DNA of 39,285 nt from a virus. A program made the position numbers and the translations under genes. This document shows positions 24,550 to 32,008 of the stretch, one piece after another. Within the stretch, counting starts at the first letter, position 1. Each line of letters opens with the position of its first letter. Below the pieces are notes generated by a model. The model saw only the letters and a list, made by a program, of their open reading frames with translations. It did not search any database and was not told where the DNA came from. Location: positions 1 through 39,285 of the IMG/VR virus record IMGVR_UViG_3300004807_000051; one strand, given 5' to 3'.

Positions 24550-25566
24550 TTGTTGTGTTTCGCAAGCACATAAACAATTCTTAATAGAACATATAGAAGA
24601 TTTGAATTCGGGATCAAATTTTTCTGTGAAGTCTTTATCAAGAATATTAAAGGTATAGTCTAATCCATAAATCTTCTGTGTGCAGGCTCCTTGTATCGAA
24701 CCTGTCCATTCAATGAAAACATTGTCTAATCCTATATCACAACTCCACCCTTCAAAACCAGTCCAGCCATTATTAATATAGGTATTAGATTTTGTTTTCA
24801 TGGTCTTACCATTTTCAAAGTGAGCAACGCTTTCGTAAAGTCTTATATGCCCGTCTGAAATTAATTTTCTATTTTTCCAGAACCATAATATGTTAGGTAT
24901 TCTTTTTAAGGAGTTTTTTAAGAAACTTTTTTGTTCCTTTGTTAGTTGAATATCATTGGCATCGATAACTCGTATACCTTTGATGTTTGCTACATCCGGT
25001 TCAATGACTTCGCAGGTGGTTATAAACCAGTTGTATTTGCTTTTTGTTTTCATGTATTCAATAACATCCAATCCTTCTTGCCAGTATTTCCTATCCATTA
25101 AAACCTTAACGGTGACCTTTTTACCTAACTCAAATAGTGTATCTGCCACAGCTATCATATGATCAGGATCCGCTTGGGAAATATGATATGACAATCCTGC
25201 ATTGTCTATTAAATGTCCGTATTCTTTCCACCATCGCAATGTTCTTGAACCATTGCTAATCAAAGTAAAGTAAACATTATTTTCTTTTTTGATTTCTTCT
25301 ATAAATTTACCAAGATCTTTCCATAAAGTAGGTTCTCCTCCTGCTAGACTAAGATGAACAACAGTTTTACCTAATTTAGTTTTGTATCTTTCAATCATGT
25401 GATTAAAATTTTTCACTATAAGATTGAGGTCTTCAGGAGATTTATAGTCGCCCTTATTACTGCCAGGCCAACAGTACTCGCATTTATAATTGCAAACGTT
25501 ATTAGGATTCCATCTTATCGCTAAAATATTAGGTTTTTGTGTTGATACAATCTTTATAGGTTTCAT
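24529..25566 (-). CDS. radical SAM enzyme with C-terminal SPASM-like region
   Basis: A 345-residue enzyme with CNYKCEYC at 25-32, SLAGGEP near 73-79, and a late region with GWSCDIG, GACTQ and CSIKNCLCAC, giving a possible second cluster. It belongs to the same group as the 23647 and 29621 products. ATG 25566 overlaps the stop of the upstream gene as ATGA. It is the last gene of the sixth block. The target is unknown. Confidence 0.85.
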   Translation of the reverse strand: MKPIKIVSTQKPNILAIRWNPNNVCNYKCEYCWPGSNKGDYKSPEDLNLIVKNFNHMIERYKTKLGKTVVHLSLAGGEPTLWKDLGKFIEEIKKENNVYFTLISNGSRTLRWWKEYGHLIDNAGLSYHISQADPDHMIAVADTLFELGKKVTVKVLMDRKYWQEGLDVIEYMKTKSKYNWFITTCEVIEPDVANIKGIRVIDANDIQLTKEQKSFLKNSLKRIPNILWFWKNRKLISDGHIRLYESVAHFENGKTMKTKSNTYINNGWTGFEGWSCDIGLDNVFIEWTGSIQGACTQKIYGLDYTFNILDKDFTEKFDPEFKSSICSIKNCLCACETQQSKFRLS

Positions 25567-26981
25567 AATAAATGTGATAGTTCCGGAAATGTATTCTTAA
25601 AATTAGTGTTACGTTGTTTATCCATAACACTAATATAGTCTTTGAAATCTAATAGTAAGTTGGTATGATCTTCTTTATCCATCCAATCTAGTATCCCTTC
25701 CCAACGTTTCCATCCATAGGGGTTAACTTCCCAGAATTCTTCATCTTGTGTATAATTTTTCCATAGCCATTCCTGAAGAGCAACAAACAACTTGCGCACC
25801 TCCAGTTTGTCTTCCTTGGGCAACACACGTAGACTTAGCCATGTAGGTATCCATAGCAAATGTACACCTACTAGTCCGCCACCCATTACATGACCTGCGG
25901 CATTCTTATCAAAATTAATTTTCTTAAAGTCCATACGCACTTTCCATTTAATGAAATCTGGAACGTGTTTGATATTTAATATCTGTACTGCCATGGCAAT
26001 ATTAGTTTGAATATTGTCTGGAGCATTATCTAATTTGATTAAATTTTCTTCCACCGTCTTCCACTCGAGGGGATAACGTATATACTCTCCCCTTGGCCCA
26101 ATACCATCTAAACTAACACCGACTTTGACTTTGCGGAATTGACTCCATATTTCAATGATCTCGTCGTTGACTAATATACCATTAGTATTATATCTTAAGC
26201 TAATTTGTTTAGCATAACCACGTTTTATAATTTCTAAAAGAAACACCTTGTGTTCTTTGATCAGTAGAGGCTCACCCCCAGCAAAATATAATTGTTTGAT
26301 GTTGGGAATTTGATCATATACTTCTTCCCAGAACTCAGGATTTTCGTGCCACTTGTTATTGAACTCGTCAGACTCCCAACTCATTTGTTTTTTAATTAAA
26401 GGGCTGGTAAAAATAGGGAATACTTTTTTATGTTCAGGTACCCACAAACTACTATCGTGTGGACTACACATGATGCATTTCAAATTACATGTATGCCCTA
26501 GCCTTAGATCTAGATATTGCAACTTGTAGGGAACAGTTCCGTCTATTTCTGTTTCTGCAATTAGTTCTTTAATATCAATTTTTTCGTTCAAGTGCCACGT
26601 ACCAGTTTCCCAAATACGTTTACTGGCAATACCTTCTGCTTCTTCTTCATAACACTTTACACAACTGGCAGGAACTTCGCCTGCCAACATAGTTTTACGC
26701 ACCGATTTCATATAGTCGTTATTAAATGCTTCTGTAGGTAAGTCCTTGGCAAAGTTAGCAGGATTGCCATTTTCTTTTTTTACAAGTCCTACTGTATAGT
26801 CTCCGCTATCGGCACCGCTTGCATTGGCAACACAACAAATACGCATATCACCATTGGGCCTTGTTGCTAAATGAATCCATGGTAAAACACAGAAACTAGC
26901 ACTACCGGTTAAATCTGTAATCTGTTGTTGCCAGTTACCTAATTGTGTTTCGGCCGGTTGTATCCAAAATGTTTTACTCAT
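25563..26981 (-). CDS. radical SAM enzyme with N-terminal twitch-type domain (paralogue of 21592)
   Basis: A 472-residue enzyme. The auxiliary-domain cysteines are C31, C49/C50, C107 and C110 (FCVLPW, ICC, CVKC); the SAM cluster is CNLKCIMC (C165, C169, C172), and FAGGEPL follows. It shares the ATRxxG segment, the VSLDGIG strand and the general order of the 21592 product. ATG 26981 is preferred to a GTG at 27014 further inside the upstream gene, and it places FCVLPW at a distance comparable to the paralogue. Overlaps 8 bases with the gene upstream. Confidence 0.85.
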   Translation of the reverse strand: MSKTFWIQPAETQLGNWQQQITDLTGSASFCVLPWIHLATRPNGDMRICCVANASGADSGDYTVGLVKKENGNPANFAKDLPTEAFNNDYMKSVRKTMLAGEVPASCVKCYEEEAEGIASKRIWETGTWHLNEKIDIKELIAETEIDGTVPYKLQYLDLRLGHTCNLKCIMCSPHDSSLWVPEHKKVFPIFTSPLIKKQMSWESDEFNNKWHENPEFWEEVYDQIPNIKQLYFAGGEPLLIKEHKVFLLEIIKRGYAKQISLRYNTNGILVNDEIIEIWSQFRKVKVGVSLDGIGPRGEYIRYPLEWKTVEENLIKLDNAPDNIQTNIAMAVQILNIKHVPDFIKWKVRMDFKKINFDKNAAGHVMGGGLVGVHLLWIPTWLSLRVLPKEDKLEVRKLFVALQEWLWKNYTQDEEFWEVNPYGWKRWEGILDWMDKEDHTNLLLDFKDYISVMDKQRNTNFKNTFPELSHLL

Positions 26982-28059
26982 TGATTGATGTCTCAGTTTC
27001 TTGTTCGTGAACACCTAAATATGGACTGTATGGCCCGCACATAATGATACAAGTAGAACTAGATCGATCTTTCCATTTTTGTTGCCACATGGTTTGCCAT
27101 TGTTTGGATTCGATGATATTTTGAAATCCTTCCTTGAGTACATTTAATCTAGGAAATGCTAATACTTGATTTCTTACTCTTTCACCTTCTTCAATAATAG
27201 AATCTTCTTGGAACAGATCATAAGATTTATATAAATCAACATCGTAGTTTGTGTATAAAAATGCACCAATCATACAACAAGGGCTTAGTTGATAATGCGC
27301 ATCTATAAACAAATCTTTATCTCGCATAGCCACACAATTAATCTTATCAGCGTTAGGCCAATTTTGATGTCCTTCTAAGTCTGATTTACTTACAAATTTA
27401 ATAGTACTGTCGCTAGGTTGTTCAAGATTATATAAAAATTTTCCATGCTCATCTACAACTGGAAAAGGTCTCCCATGTCGTCTACTGGTTTTCATGGTAA
27501 ATTGTTTGAAACCTAATTCTTTAGATAGCTGTTCTGCTTCTCTAACTTGATGTTCGTTATGTTTGAATCTAATAAAATGCCATTCGGCTGTTCCGCCTGC
27601 TTCTATAAAAGTTTGGGCATTTTTCAAAATCATACTATAATTAGTTCCAACACGATAAATGCTGTGTGTATCTTCTAGTCCATCTATAGCAAATATTACA
27701 TTATGATTATTAGGTAATGCAGATTTTAGTTCTTTCCACCAAGCTGTAGATCTTAAACTACCGTTGGTATGTATAGCTATTTCTATTTCAGGATTGCTGT
27801 TTTTAACATATTCACACATTTTAATAATATCATTGTTTATCAACGGATCACCAAAGTTTCCACAAAAATTTATTATTTTAAGTTGTTGTAATACGTCTAT
27901 AGGAAATATCTTTACAAAATCATCTATTGACCAATCATTTATTTCTAGCAAGGGATTATCGATTCCACCGTGGATATTTCTTGGACACATAGGACAAGAT
28001 GCTTGGCATCTATTGGTAATCTCCAAGTGAACACTTTTAAGTTCGGACATACTAAACAT
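26974..28059 (-). CDS. radical SAM enzyme, CQASCPMC type
   Basis: A 361-residue enzyme with the SAM cluster CQASCPMC (C18, C22, C25) very near the N-terminus, FCGNFGDP in place of GGEP, and later cysteines (CVAMR, CCMIG, CIIMC) that could bind a SPASM-type auxiliary cluster. It is a clear paralogue of the 28647 product (same ITN/S-RCQA opening and the GGTAEWHFIRFKHNEHQ block). ATG 28059 has GGAA upstream; an alternative in-frame ATG at 28050 lacks a ribosome site. The target is unknown. Confidence 0.85.
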   Translation of the reverse strand: MFSMSELKSVHLEITNRCQASCPMCPRNIHGGIDNPLLEINDWSIDDFVKIFPIDVLQQLKIINFCGNFGDPLINNDIIKMCEYVKNSNPEIEIAIHTNGSLRSTAWWKELKSALPNNHNVIFAIDGLEDTHSIYRVGTNYSMILKNAQTFIEAGGTAEWHFIRFKHNEHQVREAEQLSKELGFKQFTMKTSRRHGRPFPVVDEHGKFLYNLEQPSDSTIKFVSKSDLEGHQNWPNADKINCVAMRDKDLFIDAHYQLSPCCMIGAFLYTNYDVDLYKSYDLFQEDSIIEEGERVRNQVLAFPRLNVLKEGFQNIIESKQWQTMWQQKWKDRSSSTCIIMCGPYSPYLGVHEQETETSINE

Positions 28060-28657
28060 TTTTATTTCCTATGATCATCCAACGAGTATATAAGGGTAAC
28101 GCCAATTCACCGGCCCAGACAACATCAATTTTAGACTGAGCTTTGAATTCATCCAAGCTATTGGCAATCCTAATATGCTCAGGTATATTGTAGTTATTAC
28201 TTTGTAGCACCAGCAAACTGTCATTAGGCACTAGATCTAACCACTTGTGATACTGTGCTTGTGTGATATGTTCACAGCTAGTATTGATTACAATGTTGGC
28301 TTCACTCATAGTGCTACACATGTCTGCTGTAATGGCTGAGAATCTTCCTTGTATTTCTTCTCCCTTGTTCATCATAGTTGCTGTCTTTTCACAACTGGGA
28401 TCTATATCAATGCTACGAATCTTCCAAACAGGTATTGTGCTTTGAAATAGCATACTGGCCAACACACCCACCCAGCCGCCATAGATGTCTACATCATATG
28501 GTCCGGACTTGATAGAACAATGCATAGCTAAGGTTTCAATCAGCCACTCTTTACTTTTGAGTTGGCCGCTCCAAAAGGCATCCATAGTGCGCAAGGGATC
28601 TTCACTTTGTCTAATGGCCTGCATCCAGTAGTGTAAGTGTTCAGAGTCAATTAACAA
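28052..28657 (-). CDS. class I SAM methyltransferase-like protein
   Basis: A 201-residue protein with the order VDIYGGWVG (glycine loop position), IRSIDIDPS (acidic strand end), ADMCS, and NIVINTSCEH, which fits a class I methyltransferase. The start is a weak point: no ATG fits the block; a TTG at 28657 has GGGAG 6 bases before it and is chosen. A TTG at 28678 and an ATG at 28624 are the alternatives. It sits between two paralogous radical SAM genes, so a methylation step linked to their product is possible. An 11-base overlap with the gene upstream is seen. Confidence 0.65.
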   Translation of the reverse strand: MLIDSEHLHYWMQAIRQSEDPLRTMDAFWSGQLKSKEWLIETLAMHCSIKSGPYDVDIYGGWVGVLASMLFQSTIPVWKIRSIDIDPSCEKTATMMNKGEEIQGRFSAITADMCSTMSEANIVINTSCEHITQAQYHKWLDLVPNDSLLVLQSNNYNIPEHIRIANSLDEFKAQSKIDVVWAGELALPLYTRWMIIGNKNV

Positions 28658-29633
28658 ATTGTGCTCCCATCTTGTCAAAACTGCCGCACTGTTTACTGCA
28701 CTCCAATAGAGGTTTAATATTCCATGTATCCTCTATTTGTTGAAAATATCCAGAATCAAAGATATCTTCTAAAGATTGTGTATTTAGATTAAGAAATTTG
28801 CCAATAGTATCCATGTAGTCTACACGACTGTCTTGTCTTGGTACATACCAACTAAAGTCAAGCCAACAACAGGGGCTTATAACTCCGTTAGCAGAAACGT
28901 AAAATTGTTTACTTGTTTTTGCTTTACATTTAATAATAGGTTTGATTTCGGTAATAGACGATTTAACTTTTGGAATCATATCCAAACTATGCTGTGTGGG
29001 GTAAAGAATGTGTTTGGTTTTCCCACTATCGTCTAGCACATGCAATTTATTTTCTGAAAATCTACTAGTGTGTTTCACACTAAATTCTTTGAAGCCCAGC
29101 GAGTGAGACAACTGTTTGCAATCGTCAATTTGATGTTCGTTATGTTTGAACGCCAACATGTCCCATCTTGCTACTCCGCCTGCTTCTATAAAAGCCGTGG
29201 CATTTTTTATAATTTTGTTCCAGTCAGTATCCACTCTGTACAAAGAATGGGTGTCTGCAAGGCCGTCGATACCAAACACAACTTTGACATTATATTGAGC
29301 TAGTTCTTTCCACCAATGTATATTCCTTGCACTGCCATTTGTATTCATCTGTAATTGAATATGCGGATTTATCGTTTTTAGGTATTGTATTATTTCTAGA
29401 CAATCTTCTGCAATAATAGGATCTCCTAAATTACCACACATAAAAATTCGATCAAGCTGTCGAATAAAATCTGGATTAAACCATTTCTTAAAAGTATCTA
29501 AATTTATTTCTGTTATTTCAAACAACGGATTAATAATACCGCCATTAACACGTCGTGGGCACATGGGGCAACGTGCTTGGCATTTGCTGGTTAATTCTAA
29601 GTGGATTTCTTTTATATCTTCTAATTTATACAT
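28647..29633 (-). CDS. radical SAM enzyme, CQARCPMC type (paralogue of 26974)
   Basis: A 328-residue enzyme with CQARCPMC at 18-25, MCGNLGDP as the GGEP equivalent, and the paralogous block GGVARWDMLAFKHNEHQ. Late cysteines (CKAK, CCWLD, CSKQC) may bind a second cluster. The two sister genes flank the methyltransferase-like gene, so duplication around it, or insertion of that gene between copies, is likely. ATG 29633 overlaps the upstream gene by 13 bases. Confidence 0.85.
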   Translation of the reverse strand: MYKLEDIKEIHLELTSKCQARCPMCPRRVNGGIINPLFEITEINLDTFKKWFNPDFIRQLDRIFMCGNLGDPIIAEDCLEIIQYLKTINPHIQLQMNTNGSARNIHWWKELAQYNVKVVFGIDGLADTHSLYRVDTDWNKIIKNATAFIEAGGVARWDMLAFKHNEHQIDDCKQLSHSLGFKEFSVKHTSRFSENKLHVLDDSGKTKHILYPTQHSLDMIPKVKSSITEIKPIIKCKAKTSKQFYVSANGVISPCCWLDFSWYVPRQDSRVDYMDTIGKFLNLNTQSLEDIFDSGYFQQIEDTWNIKPLLECSKQCGSFDKMGAQFVN

Positions 29634-30580
29634 TTTGGTATTTTACTATCGGCGCTACTTACGCACCTTTCGGTTACGCATGGTCTAGGGGCGGAAAACA
29701 AAGTAAAGTTGTCTAACGTTCCCAGAGGTTGTTCTTTACAGCTATATGCTCTCTTGACCTCATTACCTCTTATTATAACACTCTGATAGCCTGCATTGCA
29801 AGTCCAATTGGCAAACTGATTAAAGCCCAATGCATTAAATCTCTCTGCTTGATCTATGTAATAATCTTGCTCACCATCAGTTAGACGAATTTGATAACCT
29901 TCCTGTTGTTCAAAATCATCTTGCATGATCTTAACCATATCAGGAGTATAGCCAGTAACAATGGATGTAGCGGTATCGTTGCTCTGTGGTTTGAGTGTTA
30001 CATTGATTCCACGGTCACGCAAACGGTTGCATCGTTCTAATGTTTCATAAAACAGTTCTGGCACCATAACTTGGTTGACTGTTACATGTACTCGTTCATA
30101 CATTAGTTGTAGGCATTTGTCACCAAACTCCTGCTCTTTGGCAAACTCAGCGTGAAAGCTGGCTGTGATACTACGACGCTGTAAACAGTCAGTGATATCG
30201 CACCAATTCTCCCACCATTTTGATCCTGGCGACAAATTGGTTGTCATATGTATGCTTTGATAGCTACTTTGGGTTTCATCCAAGTGTTTGATTAAATTGG
30301 GAAGCTCTTTATAAGCCGTAGGTTCGCCGCCACTAAAACTCCAGTGGAATTGGGTAAATCCGTTCAAACCAGCTTGACGCTTTATCTCGTTGACTGTAGA
30401 CTTATAAACTTCTAAAGTTTGGTAGTCCAACTTGTTACTTCGAGCATATGGCCAGCAATAGCTACACTTGTAATTACAAAATCTTCCCAATATCCAACTT
30501 ATGTTAAATAAAGGACGATCCAACATTGTTTGCTGTCCAAACCGTTGTATTTTTGCGAATGGGATAAGAGAGAAATTCAT
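29621..30580 (-). CDS. radical SAM enzyme, first gene of the sixth block
   Basis: A 319-residue enzyme with the SAM cluster CNYKCSYC (C35, C39, C42), SFSGGEP near 80-86, and C-terminal cysteines in NWTCNAG, YSCKE and CVTERC, the same plan as the 23647 and 24529 products. The block head is at ATG 30580, 6 bases after a late-type box, without a visible ribosome site. Five of the six genes in this block are radical SAM enzymes. The substrate is unknown. Confidence 0.85.
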   Translation of the reverse strand: MNFSLIPFAKIQRFGQQTMLDRPLFNISWILGRFCNYKCSYCWPYARSNKLDYQTLEVYKSTVNEIKRQAGLNGFTQFHWSFSGGEPTAYKELPNLIKHLDETQSSYQSIHMTTNLSPGSKWWENWCDITDCLQRRSITASFHAEFAKEQEFGDKCLQLMYERVHVTVNQVMVPELFYETLERCNRLRDRGINVTLKPQSNDTATSIVTGYTPDMVKIMQDDFEQQEGYQIRLTDGEQDYYIDQAERFNALGFNQFANWTCNAGYQSVIIRGNEVKRAYSCKEQPLGTLDNFTLFSAPRPCVTERCVSSADSKIPKCIN

Positions 30581-30608
30581 TGACAGTATTTACAAAGGAT
30601 GCTATAAT
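30580..30608 (+). promoter_or_regulatory. consensus sigma70 promoter for the tRNA-like RNA
   Basis: Perfect TTGACA (30580-30585), a 17-base spacer and perfect TATAAT (30603-30608). The start site is expected near 30615, which is exactly the first base of the tRNA-like element. The 5' end would then need no trimming. Confidence 0.93.
30587..30594 (-). promoter_or_regulatory. late-promoter-like box on the opposite strand, inside the sigma70 spacer
   Basis: On the minus strand this reads TGTAAATA, one mismatch to TATAAATA, ending 6 bases before ATG 30580. It lies wholly between the -35 and -10 of the plus-strand promoter, so the two RNA polymerase forms could not occupy both at once. Confidence 0.5.
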
Positions 30609-30614
30609 TACTAC

Positions 30615-30725
30615 GTGGACGTGAGTGTAACTTGGTAAACCTCCTCCTAGTAGCTTCGGCGAACGGAGGGAACGGGTCTAGCTCATTGAGTGACTTTGAA
30701 GGTTCGAATCCTTCCGTCCACACCA
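30615..30725 (+). ncRNA. tRNA-like RNA with no normal anticodon arm
   Basis: The ends are those of a tRNA: 7 of 7 acceptor pairs (GTGGACG / CGTCCAC), a 5-bp T stem (GAAGG / CCTTC) with loop TTCGAAT, discriminator A, and encoded CCA. The interior is unusual. A GG-containing D-loop-like stretch is followed by a hairpin CCTCC … GGAGG capped by an inner GC-TTCG-GC tetraloop, then a second weak arm (GTC … GAC with CTC/GAG). I searched this part for a 5-bp stem with a 7-base loop and found none, so no anticodon can be named. At 108 bases plus CCA it is longer than class II tRNAs. Five T residues follow. It may be a decayed or inserted tRNA or a regulatory mimic. Confidence 0.7.
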
Positions 30726-30754
30726 TTTTTAACTTAGGCACTGAAAGGCATTGT

Positions 30755-31081
30755 ATGAAAAAGGCACTGGTATTAGTTGTAATGTTAGCAACCACTAACG
30801 TGTTTGCATATTCTGAAGATCCACATCAACAATTTGATATGACTCATAATGAAGTAAATGAAACAAAGATTTCATTTATACAAGCGCCTGTCGATGTTAC
30901 CAAAACCTGTGACGAGGAAAGTCGCCGACGTGGTTTTAACGGAATGCCTTACAACGTCGATGCCTGTAGTTTTTACAATGGTTCTAAATCCGAGTGTACT
31001 ATTGTTACAGGAAGAACAACAAACTTTCATACCATTGGACACGAAGTCCGTCATTGTTTGCAAGGCCACTGGCACAAATGA
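30755..31081 (+). CDS. secreted HExxH zincin-like protein
   Basis: A 108-residue protein with a clear signal peptide (MKKALVLVVMLATTNVFA, cleavage expected after A18), so it should reach the periplasm. The mature part of about 90 residues has four cysteines, probably two disulfides, and ends with HTIGHEVRHCLQGHWH, where HEVRH fits the zinc-metallopeptidase signature and a later His could be the third ligand. Function may be cell-wall or protein cleavage, or metal binding. ATG 30755 has GAAAGG ahead of it; an in-frame ATG at 30632 lies within the tRNA-like RNA and lacks a signal peptide. Confidence 0.75.
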   Translation: MKKALVLVVMLATTNVFAYSEDPHQQFDMTHNEVNETKISFIQAPVDVTKTCDEESRRRGFNGMPYNVDACSFYNGSKSECTIVTGRTTNFHTIGHEVRHCLQGHWHK

Positions 31082-31611
31082 AAAAAGTAGCATCAAGTCC
31101 TGAACGTCATACCTTTCAAAAAGAAGGGTATATCAAGCGTTGTGAGAAAGAAGGCAAAGAACCCAATTCCGACTATGTTGCCATGTACAAGACTTGGCGT
31201 GAACAGGATGAGGAGAATCTAAAAGACCCTGTGTGGCAAAAGAACAATATGGAGTACGATCTCCGTAGTTCAAAAGAACTTTGCGACAAAGTTAAGGCCA
31301 GTGATGCGTATGCTCAAAACTTATATGCGGCCATGTGTAACATGACTTGGCAAAGCAGAGAGTTTTGGCAGGAAATGAAAGGTGAAACTTGGAGTTGCTC
31401 TTGGCGTCACTCTGGTGGTATAATTGCTGACATGCGTGAACAAGGTGATTACATCGATTGGTATTGTAGCGGTATTGGCGGTGGACTCGGCAATGGCGAT
31501 GAAGAAGGTAATAAAGGCTATGTGCCAGAAGGTGTAGTCACTGAAGAAATTGAGTTGGACTTAAACCGTTTAGGTTGGAGACCAATTCCTTATGAGGATG
31601 ACGAAGTTTAA
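31078..31611 (+). CDS. conserved phage protein of unknown function
   Basis: A 177-residue soluble protein. The second half, with AQNLYAAMCN, WSCSWRHSGGIIADMR and GDYIDWYCSG, is a pattern I recognise from phage proteins without known activity; the cysteines and tryptophans around it are probably structural. The first half is charged and helical. ATG 31078 overlaps the upstream stop as ATGA; an in-frame codon at 30994 is deep in the zincin gene. No signal peptide or membrane segment is seen, in contrast to its upstream neighbour. Confidence 0.75.
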   Translation: MKKVASSPERHTFQKEGYIKRCEKEGKEPNSDYVAMYKTWREQDEENLKDPVWQKNNMEYDLRSSKELCDKVKASDAYAQNLYAAMCNMTWQSREFWQEMKGETWSCSWRHSGGIIADMREQGDYIDWYCSGIGGGLGNGDEEGNKGYVPEGVVTEEIELDLNRLGWRPIPYEDDEV

Positions 31612-31625
31612 GGTTAAATATTAGC

Positions 31626-31796
31626 ATGACACATTGGACCGTAACAGTTGAAGAAGCAGAAGATGGTAGTGGGGACCTAGTACTGCCATTACCTCAAGAC
31701 TTATTGGATTTACAAGGATGGGTAGAAGGTGACACACTTGAGTGGACAGATAATAAGGATGGCTCGTGGAGCATAGCAAAAGTAACTAATGGCTAA
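31626..31796 (+). CDS. AbrB/MazE-like small protein
   Basis: A 56-residue acidic protein. The order WTVTVEEAEDGSGDLVLPLP, then LLDLQGWVEGDTLEW and a final WSIAKV strand is like the swapped-hairpin AbrB/SpoVT fold (… lP.ell..lgw..GD.l…). Such proteins bind DNA or act as antitoxins, but no toxin gene is next to it. It fills the gap between two genes and overlaps the IF-1-like gene by 8 bases, which supports it as real. The acidic charge makes direct DNA binding doubtful. Confidence 0.6.
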   Translation: MTHWTVTVEEAEDGSGDLVLPLPQDLLDLQGWVEGDTLEWTDNKDGSWSIAKVTNG

Positions 31797-32007
31797 AGAC
31801 GACACGTTAGAATTTACCGGAGAGGTAGAAGAAGTATTGCCTGGCAATATGTTTAGAGTTAGAGTAGAGGGATATGATAAACCGCTACTTTGCTATTTGG
31901 GTGGTAAGCTCAAACAAAACAAAATTAGAATCATATTAGGCGACGAAGTAAGATTAGAAGTCAGCGTATATGATTTGAGCAAGGGCAGGATCACTTATAG
32001 GTTGTAA
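31789..32007 (+). CDS. infA: translation initiation factor IF-1 homologue
   Basis: A 72-residue protein, the same length as bacterial IF-1, and alignable along its whole length: MAKDD at the start, G-V-E-LPG-MFRV in the first strands, GKLKQNKIRI in the middle, GDEV, and YDLSKGRITYR at the end, which is nearly identical to the IF-1 C-terminal signature. IF-1 is an OB-fold factor that binds the A site of the 30S subunit and works with IF-2 and IF-3 in start-site selection. The basic KLKQNK region and the YDLSKGRI block are intact. An infA in a phage-like accessory region is unusual. It overlaps the AbrB-like gene, so both are translated together. Confidence 0.9.
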   Translation: MAKDDTLEFTGEVEEVLPGNMFRVRVEGYDKPLLCYLGGKLKQNKIRIILGDEVRLEVSVYDLSKGRITYRL

Positions 32008-32008
32008 T

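Noticed and set aside
3998-30580. A bacterial natural-product cluster in a host chromosome
   Set aside because: No NRPS, PKS, lanthipeptide enzymes, transporter or regulator; the flanks on both sides are phage-like and promoter boxes are T4 late-like. A host origin cannot be fully excluded.
30615-30725. tmRNA or selenocysteine tRNA
   Set aside because: Far too short for tmRNA and no tag frame. It lacks the 8-bp acceptor, long D stem and TCA anticodon loop of tRNA-Sec.
30632-30754. Longer version of the zincin gene starting at ATG 30632
   Set aside because: That start lies inside the tRNA-like RNA; the signal peptide and GAAAGG ribosome site favour ATG 30755.
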